A model generated the notes under the pieces. The model made no database searches, was not told the DNA's origin, and saw only the letters and a program-made list of their open reading frames with translations. DNA of 64,000 bases from Microstegium vimineum (lineage: Eukaryota; Streptophyta; Magnoliopsida; Poales; Poaceae): the NCBI GenBank assembly GCA_022036555.1, contig CM039123.1:17396326-17460325 (forward strand), written 5' to 3'. Of the stretch, positions 34,721-45,279 are shown in pieces. The first letter of the stretch is position 1. Each line of letters begins with the position of its first letter. Position numbers and translations under genes: made by a program.

Positions 34721-35886
34721 TGTTGACGGTCCTTAAGTACCAATTTTAACCGTCAACTAAACAAGGAAAAGGATCTAAATGAAACCACTAGCTAGAATTA
34801 GGGTTTATACTGATAGAATTCCACGAGTTTTGGTGAATGTCTATTTCTACAGGGGGTTATCACGAAATACCAAGGAAAGGCCCACATGTCATGTTTACAT
34901 AGAGATAATTATCAACTGCAGGGAACGAGAACGAGCTGGAAGCCGAGGGGAGCCAGACCCAGGCGCCCGCCCTACCTCTGGAGCCAATCAGACTCAACTT
35001 CGCGTATTATGATCCACCGCCTTTGAGGATGAATCTAAACCATTCATATAGGTCAGTTTGATCCAACGACTCACGTTCATTTGAGAAGGCTATATAAGGA
35101 AGGCCCCTGACCCCCCCTGAGGGCCATCTCATCTCATTATTCTTCTCCAGAGCAAAAGCTAGGGTTTCAATTAGAGAGAGAAGGAGAGAGGTCCCTCTAT
35201 TTTTCTAGATCTAGTTCTCCTAGTTCTAGTTCATCTAGTTGTAATTAGAGGTGAGAGAGAGGAGGAAAGAGCTTGGAGGAGCCGAATCTGTCGGATCTTC
35301 CTCAACATTGTACTTGTGCAGCATCTGGTTCTGAGCAATCTCCAGGTTCTTCATTTACTATTTCTAAGTATCTTATTTTAGTTCTTACTTTATTCTATTT
35401 ACGGATCTCTACTCGTATCGAGTGCTCTAGTTTACAATTGGAATTAGAGTAGTAAGCAATAGTGTAGACGTGGTGTCTAGACTAGAGTTTACCTGAGTTT
35501 GCGTCCAATCCTACGGATAGTTGTGGTAGCCCCAGGGGTGATAGCTCCGTAAGGCCTTAGTAGTCCACCACGTTCGGTTGGTGTTTTCGTAGAGCTTTTG
35601 GCAGCCTCCCCCCGACTACCTTTTTCCCAGTCTTTATCGAGAGTTGGGAAGGTACTATTGCTCCAAAGTAAGTAGAGTATCATGGACCTTTGATTAGATA
35701 TCCCCCTTAGAAAACTCTAAAATATCTCTACCTAGTTATCTTATCTATCCTTGGATGCTCTTAGTTCCTATCTAGTACACTTCACGTTCCCCGTGGAAAT
35801 CGATACCCTTGGAATACTCACGGGTGAAAGCTACAGCGTATCCGTGTGCTTGCGGATTTATCTGTTTGCGTTAAGAAATACCAACA
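34721..35886 (+). repeat. Solo Athila-like LTR with target duplication GTAAG
   Basis: 1166 bp, TGTTGACGG...TACCAACA, flanked by GTAAG on both sides (34716-34720 and 35887-35891). Joining the flanks restores a continuous pre-LTR sequence of element A ending in CCTGGGGGAGT, so this LTR landed 11 bp before A's own 3' LTR. No interior accompanies it. TATATAAG near 35091 is its TATA box. The inverted copy (59719-60887, flanks CTTAC) shows the same structure. Confidence 0.9.
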
Positions 35887-35891
35887 GTAAG

Positions 35892-35902
35892 CCTGGGGGA
35901 GT
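35892..35902 (+). other. Polypurine tract of element A
   Basis: CCTGGGGGAGT ends at the LTR start TGTTGATGG; element C has the like tract GGGGGAGCT at 43928-43936. Confidence 0.75.
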
Positions 35903-37177
35903 TGTTGATGGTCCTTAAGTACCAATTTTAACCGTCAACAAAACATCAAAAAGGATCCATATGCAATTCCCATCTAGATATAGGGGGGTTTACTAATGAA
36001 ATTCCACAAGTTTTGGTGAATGTATGTTTCTGCAGGGGTTATCAGGAAATACCAAGGAAAGGCCCACATGTCATGTTTACATAGAGATAATTATCAACCG
36101 CACAATTTTCTATACTCTAGAAGGTACCAGAATACACGAGAACGAATGGGAGGCGAAACGGGCCTGGATCCAGGGCACCCGCCCTGACCCCTAGGGCGCC
36201 CGCCCTATGCCAGCAACCAATCAGATTCAACTTCGTGGATCGTGCTCCACCGCCTTTGAGGATCAATCTAAACCCTTCCCCTAAGGTCGATTTGATCCGA
36301 CGGCCGACGTTCATTTGAGAAGGATATATAAGCAAGGCCCCTGACCCCCTGAGGTACACCCCATTATCATAATTCATAGAGAGAGCAAAAGCTAGGGTTT
36401 GGAGATGAGAGGTGTCCCTCCAATGGACATTCTCTCTTCTCTAAACTAGAATAGATCTAGATAGTAGAGAGATGGAGAGTGAGGGAAGATTAGAGGAGAT
36501 GCCGGCCTGTCGGTGCCTCCTCCGGTTGTACTTAGACATGATCAAGCCCTAATCAAGCTTGCTCATGAGATCACTCTGGTAATCTACTTCTTATTTCATT
36601 GAGTAATTACTATGCTTCTGGTTTGCAACTCAGTTTGCAACTCTTTCAAGTACTTTAATCTATAGGACCCTATAGGTTAGAGGAGTAGTATAGGTGTAAG
36701 CGTGGTGCTTAGATCTAGATTACTTGTGAATGTCTCCTACATTCTGGACCCGTGGGTGTAGCGCGGAAGTGATAGTTCCGTTGTTACCTTTGGATCCCAC
36801 ATCCCGTTTGTTTGACTCGCAGGACTGGCATACCTATGGTTAAGCATCCTCTGTGGTGTCTCTTTTCACATGGTACGTCCCTAGATATAGATATATCTCC
36901 TTGATATCAGAAGTAGAGAAACCCTAGTTATCCTCTCTATTATCCTATTATCGCCCTTACACAAGATTGTTCTCCCTTACCTTTAACCTTGTTTTCACCT
37001 TATCTTATTCTTACCATATACTTTATTTTCACCCACTTATCTTTTCTGGTTAAGTTGGAGCGTAGTTGATTCTCCTGTTTCCCTGTGGATTCGATATTTA
37101 AAACCCGTCCCAGGTGAAAGCTACAACGGTATCCGTGCGCTTGCGGATTTATCTGTGTGCGTCTAAAATACCCAATA
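35903..37177 (+). repeat. 3' LTR of element A
   Basis: TGTTGATGG...CCAATA (the final CA reads TA). Homologous to, but clearly diverged from, the solo LTR beside it: shared start, the CGACGTTCATTTGAGAAGG block before a TATATAAG box (about 36325) and the GCGCTTGCGGATTTATC block near the end. It abuts the remains of Tat element D. Confidence 0.85.
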
Positions 37178-37307
37178 GCGGCGGGGCTATAAATGGCCAA
37201 GAAGTCGGTAGGCTCAGGGCACGCCGTTCGAAGTTTTGACCACTGAGCGGACGGTGCCCTGGCATCACCCCTCAAACGGGAAAACATGGCACACCCACTT
37301 TTGGCCA

Positions 37308-37308
<1 letters not shown>

Positions 37309-37352
<44 letters not shown>
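37309..37352 (+). repeat. 44-base poly-G run
   Basis: An unbroken run of 44 G; the same site in the inverted copy (58275-58294) has 20 C. Such runs are prone to sequence and assembly error, so its length is unreliable. Confidence 0.9.
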
Positions 37353-37353
<1 letters not shown>

Positions 37354-37763
37354 AAAGGGGCAGTCAGACCTCGATGCCGACTACACGGCGTCGACTGATC
37401 GGCAGGCGCTCTGACCAAAAAACAACACTGCGCAGTCCTGACTCGTCATTTCCCCCGGCACACTCGGGATAGTTCAACAGTGCACCCCGTGACAGGGCCA
37501 GCGTGCAAGTCAAGATCTGGCTCCGTGCGTACAGAGCAGCCTCTCCTCCTCCTTGCCTCATAAGGGGATGAAGAGCCAGACACTGTAGGCTCGACCGAAT
37601 AAGCCCTTAGGAGGAAATTCATCCTCCTAAGGCCTCGGGGGCTACACCCGGCGGTGCGCTCACGCGCACCCACCATAATCAAAACAGCAGACCATCTCCG
37701 CATACGTTTTTCGGGAGCCTCCGATATAGTCCCGAAGCACTCCATCGCAGGCTCGGGGGCTAC

Positions 37764-38917
37764 TGTCGGATACCTGAGAATAGGGTACCCTAACACCGAA
37801 CTTCGCAAAAAGAAAAACACCCTCGGGGGCCTCTCTGCCTCGTCCGAGCTTGGGTGACGTCATCACCCTCGGGGGCTCTCCGCCCCAACCAACCAAGGCA
37901 ATGACGCTCCCTCGGAAGCTCTTCCGCCTCGTCCGAGCTAGGGTGACGTCATCCGTGACGCATCCACCCTCAGAGGCCTCTCCGCCTCGTCCAAGCTAGG
38001 GCGACGTCATCCATGACACACGTACCCTTGGGGGCTTCCCTCTGCCTCGTCTGAGCTAGTGTGACATCACCCAAACGACATCGTCCCCACTCCTGAAGAC
38101 ATTGCCACCATGGCCAAACCCGGGCGACCTAGCCCGTAGTCAAAAGGTCCACAGTACCGCTTGTCCTTAGGGATGGGGCTCCAAGGCGTGAACCTCCATG
38201 CCTACCCCTGTATACACCCTATGGTACGAGCCCCTGTGCTGCCTAACCACCGATGGACATTCGCCATACCCATGCCATGCCATCAATGGACACTTGAACA
38301 GGATTAGGGTATTCATAGCCTTGTACGACGGAACGCGGGGGTGCCTGTCCCTGTGCTGCCAACCCCCGCCCATGCCCTAATCGAGGAATAGTGACTTTCC
38401 CAATGACAAGGCGCATGGCTACAGCCTTTTTTAAGGCCGAACAGGATCAGGCGGCATGTCTACAGGCGCAGTCTCCCCCGGGAAGGAAGACGGACCAAAG
38501 CTCGGAGCGCTCCCAAGTCAGCAGCCCATACCGGGCCCACGATATCTCCCTCTCTCTCTCTACTGTACTCCACCATCTCTCCCTATGTATAAAGGGGGAG
38601 AATGGACCCCAATATCAAGATATCTCTCTCGACACAACCGATCACACACACATACTCGCATCCACGCGAGCACACACCAGAACCAAGAACCTCATACGCA
38701 CGAGACCTGGGAACCGGCTTCCCTCTCTCGCCAAAGCTTGTAGCTCCCTCTACGAGCACTCCGCGCTCGGTAACACGACTCCGCAATAGACTTGACGTAG
38801 GGCGTTCGTGCCTGAACCAGTATAAACCTTGTGTCCTCCGAACGCAACCATCCGATCTCCGACATGCTTAGAAATTTACTCGTTGGCTGTCTAGACCCCG
38901 CCATTTAGACACCGACA
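37764..38917 (+). repeat. 3' LTR of Tat element D
   Basis: 1154 bp, TGTCGGATACC...ACACCGACA, directly after GCTCGGGGGCTAC. It contains several diverged ~60 bp repeats around CGTCCGAGCTAGGGTGACGTCATC (about 37840-38070). Inverted copy at 56715-57865. Confidence 0.88.
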
Positions 38918-39222
38918 TAAGTCATACTCCAAACTCACTTCATGAGCTTCTTAAAGAATACCCAATTCTTATAAACTGTGACTAACAGTTAGGCTCACAT
39001 ATATGTGTTCTTACAAGAATACTCTGTAGGATATTACTTGATGTAAAGCCCTCATAACACATTAAGACAAAGTCAACCTACCTTACAGAAATGAGAGTAC
39101 TGCATCTCCAACGGAGTGGGTTAGGGAAAATTGTACTCTCCTGTCAACCAGCAGCTTGTTCTTCCCAGATCCTAATTCACCGGATCTCCGATCACATAGG
39201 TTGGGTTACTACTGAGGTTAAC
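38918..39222 (-). other. Downstream sequence of copia remnant E
   Basis: About 305 bp between the pol end and Tat LTR D, with no coding capacity; probably E's 3' untranslated region and perhaps the start of its LTR, cut by the insertion of D. Confidence 0.45.
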
Positions 39223-40430
39223 TCACATGGTCTCAGTCCCATCTCCTTCGATGCATTGTCAATAATAGTACGTGATAGTCCCTTAGTTAAGGGATCTGCC
39301 AGGTTCTTAGTTGTCTGGATGTATGCACAACTATTACTCTGAAGCTCCTTAATTTTCTGACAGACTTCAGTCTACGTTTTACATGTTTGTTGTACTTCGC
39401 ATTATCCTGACTATTCTTTACCTTCGTGATCACCGTTTGATTGTCACAATTTATGAGAATAGCAGGAATTGGTTTCTCAACCATAGGTAAGTCCATCAAC
39501 ATTTCTCTTAGCCATTCAGCCTCAGTAGAGGCTGTATCCAGAGTCATAAGCTCTGCCTCCATTGTAGATTTTGTAATATTGTCTGCTTACAAGACCTCCA
39601 AGAGACAGCACCACCACCCAAAGTGAATATGTACCCACTGGTGGCCTTCAACTCATCAGCTTCTGTGATCCAATTTGAATCACTATATCCTTCAAGTACC
39701 CCTGGGTACCCTGAATAGTGAATTGCATAACTCATTGTGCCTTTTAGATAGCGCATTACACAATCAATACCACGCCAATGATCAGTTCCTGGGTTAGAGG
39801 AAAATCTACTCAACTTGCTTATAGCAAATGAGATGTTAGGACGGGTTGCGCTAGCCAAATACATCAATGAGCCAATAATTTGGGAGTATCTCAGATGATC
39901 CTTTCCTAGCCTCTTATTCTTTTGAAGTATTAAGCTAGGATCATACGGTGTTGAGGAAGGTTTGCTATCCATATAACCAAAATGGTTCAAAACCTTTTCC
40001 ACATAATGAGATTACAAAAGAGTAATCCCATTCTCACCCTTATGGAGTTTGATGTTAAGGATCACATCCGCTTCCCCCAAATCTTTCATGTCAAAATTTT
40101 GGGATAAAAATGATTTTACATAATTAATCTCTTCGATACTTGTCCCAAAAATCAGTATGTCATCAACATACAAACACATGATTACTCCTTTGCCCCCACC
40201 ATAGCGATAGTACACACAAGTGTCAACTTCATTTACTGCAAACCTAGCAGAGGTCAGAGTTTTATCAAACTTTTCATGCCACTGCTTGGGTGCTTGATTT
40301 AAGACATACAAGAATTTGAGTAACCTACACACCTTGCCCTCTTTGTCCTTGTGCTATAAATCCATCAGGCTGAATCCATATAAATTTCCTCTTCTAAGTC
40401 CCCGATAAGGAAAGCTATCTTCACATCCAT
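39223..40430 (-). pseudogene. Ty1/copia RT and RNase H remnant (E), left copy
   Basis: Minus strand, from 'MDVKIAFLIGDLEEEIYMDQPDGF' through the RT active site 'LYVDDILIFG', 'YSQIIGSLMYLASATRPNISFAISKLSRF', the RNase H region 'GYSDSNWITEADELKATSGYIF', 'TAST EAEWLREML', 'NCDNQTVI' and 'LADPLTKGLSR' to a TGA at 39223. A nonsense codon (TAA) after 'NGITLL' is shared with the copy at 55200. Against that copy this one lacks single bases near 39590, 39320 and 39230, so its last third is out of frame. The copia lineage (Tork/Angela-like) is only suggested. Confidence 0.88.
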
Positions 40431-40449
40431 CTAATGGAGGACAAGAATC

Positions 40450-40767
40450 ACTGGGAAGTAATCCGCAAGCGCACGGATACCGGTGAGCACTTCACCCGGG
40501 AGATTATCCAGAGTATCGTAATTTATTTTTCCACAGGGAGAAAGGGTGCATCTGACTAATCAAATCTATGCTATTAACCTTTAGGCTACAAACAAGGTGA
40601 TCTTGATATGAACGATTAGAGAAGACCGCGACAACACTCTCGTTCTAGTCTAAGTAAGATATGTGTTATTATTCTATTGGGAGAACCGTCGAGATAAGAG
40701 ACACCTCAGAGGATGCTTAGCACGCGGCCTATAAACCCTACCGATCCTTCTAACGGGATTGTGGGTT
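40450..40767 (-). repeat. 3' part of Athila-like LTR of element C, left copy
   Basis: Minus-strand copy of 54862-55180: begins (minus) AACCCACAATCCCG and contains the GCTAAGCATCCTCTGAGG and GTGCGCTTGCGGATT blocks typical of this LTR family. The 5' part is missing because the sequence runs into LTR G and the gap. Confidence 0.8.
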
Positions 40768-41113
40768 TGTCACACCCAATTTCAAGGACGAAATAGGATG
40801 CATAACATTATGTGTGCCCAGAAAGCAATCCACACATAAGTCCACAAATTACATAGTACCATCACAGAGTTTAATACATAGCGTACATAGATCCCTTACA
40901 TAAATAAATAAAACAACGGAAGATACAACTATCTCTCATGGAACTCCATCCCACAGGAAGGTCAACTGGTTGACCAAGCCTAGAAATCTTCAGGATAATC
41001 CTCAAGCCTCCTGCTTCTGTACCCATCCGGATTTTTATCCAAATGATTGAAAAGTAAAACAAGCGTGAGCACATTCATACTCAGCAGTATAACATGGGTT
41101 ATGAAGCTCAAAG
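40768..41113 (-). repeat. Terminal 346 bp of Tekay LTR (element G), left copy
   Basis: Reverse complement of 54512-54861, ending at the same LTR tip (GTGTGACA) next to the same target sequence AACCC. It stops at the assembly gap. Confidence 0.9.
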
Positions 41114-41213
41114 NNNNNNNNNNNNNNNNNNNNNNNNNNNNNNNNNNNNNNNNNNNNNNNNNNNNNNNNNNNNNNNNNNNNNNNNNNNNNNNNNNNNNNN
41201 NNNNNNNNNNNNN
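41114..41213. other. Assembly gap (100 N)
   Basis: Exactly 100 Ns, the size used for joins of unknown length between contigs. Sequences to the two sides do not belong to one element: a minus-strand Tekay LTR on the left, an Athila-like integrase tail on the right. Confidence 0.98.
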
Positions 41214-41510
41214 TACAAAGAAAGAGTTAAACGATGGCATGACAAGAAGATCAAGAAGGAGTTTAAACTCAGAGATAAGGTATTACTTTTTAATTCTAGG
41301 GTAAAGCTCTTCGGACATGGAAAACTACGAAGCAAATGGGAAGGACCATATAAGGTAATCAATTCATCATCCCACGGAGCAATCACACTTCAAAATAACG
41401 AAGGTACGTTATTCAAGGTAAATGGTCAACGTTTAAAAATATTTTTAAAACCTAATGAAGAATTAAAAGAAATAGACGTAATTAATTTCTATATTTTAAG
41501 TGAATTTTGA
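41214..41510 (+). pseudogene. Integrase C-terminal tail of element C pol
   Basis: An open frame from the gap to a TGA at 41508: 'YKERVKRWHDKKIKKEFKLRDKVLLFNSR' followed by 'KLRSKWEGPYKV', the GPY/F-type end of a gypsy integrase, and 'LFKVNGQRLKIFL'. The KRWHDKKI pattern is typical of Athila-type integrases. The catalytic core lies in the gap or was lost. Intact as far as it goes. Confidence 0.8.
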
Positions 41511-41795
41511 GGCCCAATCGCTTTAATTTTTGCATTTTGGGCCATGCATTTGTTTTTCGGCAACTAGAACCTTCTAGAAATGAGTGCGCAGAAGAGGCCC
41601 GACAGCAGAGCCCTAGCTAGGGCGGGCGCCCTAGGGTGTACGGCGGCCGCCCCACCCCTGTCACCTCTCGTCGCCGCCTTTTGCACTCCCGAACCTTCTA
41701 GTCTCCCTTATCCGATAAACCATACAGAACACTTATCCAACCATTTATCTGTGAGATTTGCTCCGTAGATGCTTCTAGATGCCATTTTCCACCCC

Positions 41796-41803
41796 TATAT
41801 AAA
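41796..41803 (+). promoter_or_regulatory. Internal LTR-like promoter (TATA box) of element C
   Basis: TATATAAA, preceded by a GGGCGCCCTAGG-type block (about 41620-41660) and followed by CAGCCCCTGACG. The family's LTRs have the same order: GGGCGCCCGCCC block, TATATAAG, GCCCCTGAC (for example 36180-36345). The nearest ATG with an open frame is 112 bases downstream. Confidence 0.5.
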
Positions 41804-41914
41804 CAGCCCCTGACGTCACCCATCATCATCATTCAATCATTTCCTTAGCTCTCGCTTAGACTCTTGCTAGATCTCTTTGCTCCTGTGGCCAGCAACAGCA
41901 ACGCCGATAGGAGG

Positions 41915-42513
41915 ATGGTCCCCTACAGATCCAACCTCAACTAGCTCCCGCAAGAAGATCCAGACTCCAAAGCTTCAGTCATAGTCCATGATGCTCTCCC
42001 GCTCACCACCATTCCTCCAAAGCAGCAGCGCTATAACAAATCCTACTACGCTCAGTATGTCCTTGTTACACCACCGCAACCACTCCTACTCAAGGGACCG
42101 AAGGAAGAGCCCATCGTCAAGGTACCTGCCGGTACCAAGGTTCTTCCACCAAGGCCCAAGGAAAGGATCATAGGAGTGAAGACCAACAAAGGAGGAGATA
42201 TCGACAATGTCAAGTACACCACTAAAGAAGAATGTCCCTACTTCGAAGGGATCCGCGCATCCAAAGTCAAATTCGTACCGCCAAAGGACGCCCCAAAGCA
42301 CTCTCTCAACTCCTTCGAGTCATCTCCAAAACGCCGTAAAACCATAGAAGAGTTAGAAAAAGACTTCCACAATGGGATGACACGATCATCAATCTCCAAA
42401 CCTCTCTAACCTTTCTCTCTAGACAGGTCACGAACCTGAACACCACAGTAGAGGGCCTTAAGCGTGATGCAGTTGAGCTTAGTAAGAAGGTTAAGTTTTT
42501 AGAACGTCGCTAG
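41915..42513 (+). pseudogene. Extra ORF after pol in element C, coiled-coil C-terminus
   Basis: From ATG 41915 the frame meets a TAG at 41942 (NLN*LP, a likely former CAG), then is open to about 42380 with Pro/Lys-rich sequence ('VTPPQPLLLKGPKEEPIVKV', 'ERIIGVKTNKGGDID'). Adding one base near 42380 lets it continue into a heptad-patterned helix ('QVTNLNTTVEGLKRDAVELSKK') ending at TAG 42511. The total would be about 199 codons. Athila-type elements often carry an extra ORF here, sometimes env-like, but I see no membrane segment or signal peptide and do not recognise the protein. Confidence 0.5.
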
Positions 42514-43936
42514 ATGCTTTAGCGAGTTATGCAGTTCTTGAGGCATGATTAGATCCATTAGCTAGAAATTAGTTTGTTTTAGTTCTTTCACTTGTAATAA
42601 ATGCCTCAAAATAAATAATAAATAAAGATCATTTCTATTATTATTGTACCTTGCTTGTCTCCACTGTGTTGTTATTCAAAAGAAAACAGGAAACAAGTAT
42701 GGGGGAAACCCCCGATGACAAGACGAATAGATTCAACCGCAACGATCAAAAATTTCGGAAACAAACAATGCAACAACCATGCTCGACAAAGCAGAGGGCG
42801 AGGGGCCACCCCAGCTGGGGGCGGCCGCCCCACAACCCGGGGCGCCCGCCCTGGGCTGAGCACCTCCTGCTCCATCCTTCGACCACGGTCAGGTTTGCAC
42901 CCTGCACGTTATATTTTTTTCATCAATATCTCTCAAACTTTGATTCGTGCAGTGAGTTTCCATAAATAAATGCTTTAAACAGGATAAAGTAAAAATATAA
43001 AATATTTCCTTAAAACATCTTTATAAAATAGACTCTCTATATGAAGTTTCCTGGAGTCCCGCTATTGTTGGAGATTTAATTAGAGACTCCTTGTTACTTA
43101 AGTCGTTGTGGAACATAAGGTGGTAGAATATGAGAACTTAATTCTTGATAATCTCTGTCACTTGGAGAATTTCTTTAAAATAAATAACTACCATCACCTA
43201 TATGCTTCACACTTACCAATCAAAAGCCAAAAAGCTACTTACTTTGTATTGAGTTTGTTCGAATCGTGTGGATCCTTGTTAGAATTTTATCATACTCCGA
43301 AGATCAAGGCTTCATTCATACATTACAAACACAAAATATTCACTCTTCCAAAGTAGTATTGCATTAGAGGCATGGGCTATGCAAAAATATTAAATACGAG
43401 GAAATAAAAATGGGCAAAATGTCCGACAATCTCAAGGAAAAATGGGCACAAGTCCTACAGTAGAATTAGGGGTACTTTGCACCCAATTAAAAAACACATA
43501 TATACAATGATAGCCCATGGTACCTCTAATAGCAATACACCAGCAAGAGATGAAATTATAATAAAATTTGACCAACCAGTCTTGATCTAAGAGTATGGCA
43601 TTATTCTCCTCGGATCCCGATTTGACCAGGCAATACATGCAAGGTAAGTATGCCACATCTACCTATACTTTTTCATTCATTTATGAGTGATCTGAGAGCA
43701 CGAGAAAAGAAGTAAGCTAAACATGCAAAAACTCCAAGTGACAAGATTGAAAGATGAAGGGTCTCTACTTCTAGCTACTTTATTCCTCAACTGCTCATAG
43801 TTATATGGTGACTCTACTTAACTCCCGCAGTGCAGGTATAAAAAGGAATCTTTCAGCTATTGATGTATAAACCTTAAGCTTATGTTTTAACCATCCTTTC
43901 CTCGAGGACGAGTAAAAGCCTAAGTATGGGGGAGCT
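42514..43936 (+). other. Non-coding 3' region of element C
   Basis: AT-rich except for a GC-rich block at 42790-42860 (GGGCGGCCGCCCC, GGGCGCCCGCCCTGGG) that resembles part of the LTR. It ends with GACGAGTAAAAGCC and the polypurine tract GTATGGGGGAGCT. ORFs in it show no protein features. Confidence 0.6.
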
Positions 43937-44841
43937 TGTTGACACCTCTTAAGTATCAATTTTAAGTGTCAACTAAGCAGAAGAAAGGATATATTTGCAA
44001 CACACCACCTAGGCATAGGGTTTTTACTAACAAAATTCCATGGGTTTTGGTGTTTATTTGTTTCTACAGGGAGACAACTACAAAAGAGCAAAAGAGGCCC
44101 ACAAGTAAGGATTACATAGACACATAACACTTCCGAACGAAAAAGAGCAATCTAGAAGTCTCCAGAACCAACCCCCTGGAAGGAGGGGCCCACCTGTCAG
44201 CAGGGTAGGGCGGGCACCCTCCCCCCTAGGGTGGCCACCCAAGGCTAAGGACCAATCATGTCCCGCCTCACGGATTAGGGTTCCACCGCATTTGAGGATC
44301 AATCTAACCCCTCCATTAAGGTCAGTTTGATCCGACGGCTGACGTTCATTTGAGGGGGCTATATAAGGAGGACCCCTGCCCCCTAGCTAAAGGCAATCCA
44401 TTATTCATTTACATATTTTCCAGAGAGGATTCGCTAGAGAAGATCCCTTATGGATCTATTCTCTAGGGCTTAGCAATCAAGAGAAACTATCCTTAGTTTC
44501 TATGTGATATTAGAGTTTACTCTTCTAGATTGAGAGAGTTAGAGTGGAGGTGTGGATTGGAGAAAGCCCGGCCTGTCGGTGTCTCCTCTCTAGTTTGTAT
44601 CTTCGGGATCAAGTCTCCTAACCCGAGGCTTGCTCCTAGGATTTCTTCGGTATTTCGACTTCTAATTCCAGTAAGTTCTCTATTTTATTATTCTTTGGTT
44701 TGTGAGTTTACTTTATTCTCTTCGTGTAGAGAGTAGCGTAAACATGGTGTTTGGGCTAGGATACTCATAGATATCCCCTGTCTAGCCGGATCTATGGTAG
44801 TAGCTCGGAAAGTGACAATTCCGTAGATACCTTTGGAACCC
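43937..44841 (+). repeat. 3' LTR of element C, first part
   Basis: Starts TGTTGACACC after the polypurine tract; TATATAAGG at 44360. It breaks off after CTTTGGAACCC and resumes at 54862 with AACCCACAATCCC, with AACCC doubled. The aligned LTR of element A (CTTTGGATCCCACATCCCG) shows that the two parts were once joined. Confidence 0.88.
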
Positions 44842-45089
44842 TATCACATCCGGCCCGTTCGGCCCGTAGTGGCCCATGTGTGTTAATGAGATGTTGTTGA
44901 GGGTTTAGTCCCACCTTGGTTGTTTAGGGTGGGATAGACCAACATATAAGGCTTCTAGAGTCCATCCCACCATCCCTGGGTTAATCCTTTTAAGCGAAGC
45001 GAGGACGAAAGCTTAAGTGGGATGGTGGTGGGTGTGGTTCGCTCAGCGTGCAGAGTGGATCTGAGCCGTTTGGACTCTGGGGCGTTACA
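44842..45089 (+). repeat. Short 5' LTR of element G
   Basis: 248 bp from TATCACATCC (probably once TGTCACATCC) to GCGTTACA, with the primer site following after one base. It has a TATA-like ACATATAAGG near 44947 and conserved ends, so it looks like a complete short LTR. By eye it shares nothing but its tips with the 3' LTR. Confidence 0.65.
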
Positions 45090-45090
45090 A

Positions 45091-45104
45091 ATTGGTATCA
45101 AAGC
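45091..45104 (+). other. Primer-binding site (tRNA-iMet type), element G
   Basis: ATTGGTATCAAAGC, followed by a leader (GTTGACTGTAGGACG) that closely matches the leader of element 1 at 3270. Confidence 0.8.
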
Positions 45105-45279
45105 TTGAGTTGACTGTAGGACGCAAGCCTAGGTAGTAATGGTCGTTTTAGGATCCTTTGCTTCTCTATTTTACTGCTTTCTATATTGCTCTTGTTATTT
45201 ATAAAATTATTTATGCTTCTATGCCTTTATTCTATTACTTAAAATGTTGTTCTAATTAAGTTTAAACAAAATTCTGTAG

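Larger units (their letters stand above)
29620..37177 (+). mobile_element. Athila-like Ty3/gypsy element A, 3' part
   Basis: Contains gag from its middle (29622-30743), about 4 kb of non-coding interior, a solo-LTR insertion, the polypurine tract (35892-35902) and the 3' LTR (35903-37177). Pol is missing: nothing between 30743 and 34715 has RT or integrase motifs, so A was non-autonomous or lost pol. A near-copy in reverse occupies 58428 to beyond 64000. Confidence 0.75.
37178..38917 (+). mobile_element. 3' end of a second Tat element (D)
   Basis: 586 bp of pre-LTR sequence with the doubled GCTCGGGGGCTAC tract and a hairpin, then an LTR at 37764-38917 (TGTCGG...CCGACA). The 5' part is cut off at 37178 by element A. 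The LTR is of the same type as 11837-13134 but a different family. It is followed by copia remnant E. Confidence 0.85.
31608..41113 (+). repeat. Left arm of long inverted repeat
   Basis: 9.5 kb matching, in reverse complement, 54512-64000. It includes the same nested junctions (LTR G tip/AACCC/LTR C, copia E, Tat D, LTR A, solo LTR with GTAAG). The partner arm runs to the window edge, so the match may extend beyond. Confidence 0.95.

Noticed and set aside
34721..37177. A single tiny LTR element with a 16 bp interior
   Set aside because: The GTAAG duplications around the first LTR and the clear divergence of the two LTRs show a solo LTR beside the 3' LTR of another element.
38540..38572. Short CT-rich microsatellite, also at 52900-52921
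   Set aside because: Simple pyrimidine stretches common in LTR leaders; no evidence of function.
42651..42969. Two overlapping 104-codon ORFs after element C's extra ORF
   Set aside because: They overlap in different frames over a GC-rich LTR-like block and have no motifs.
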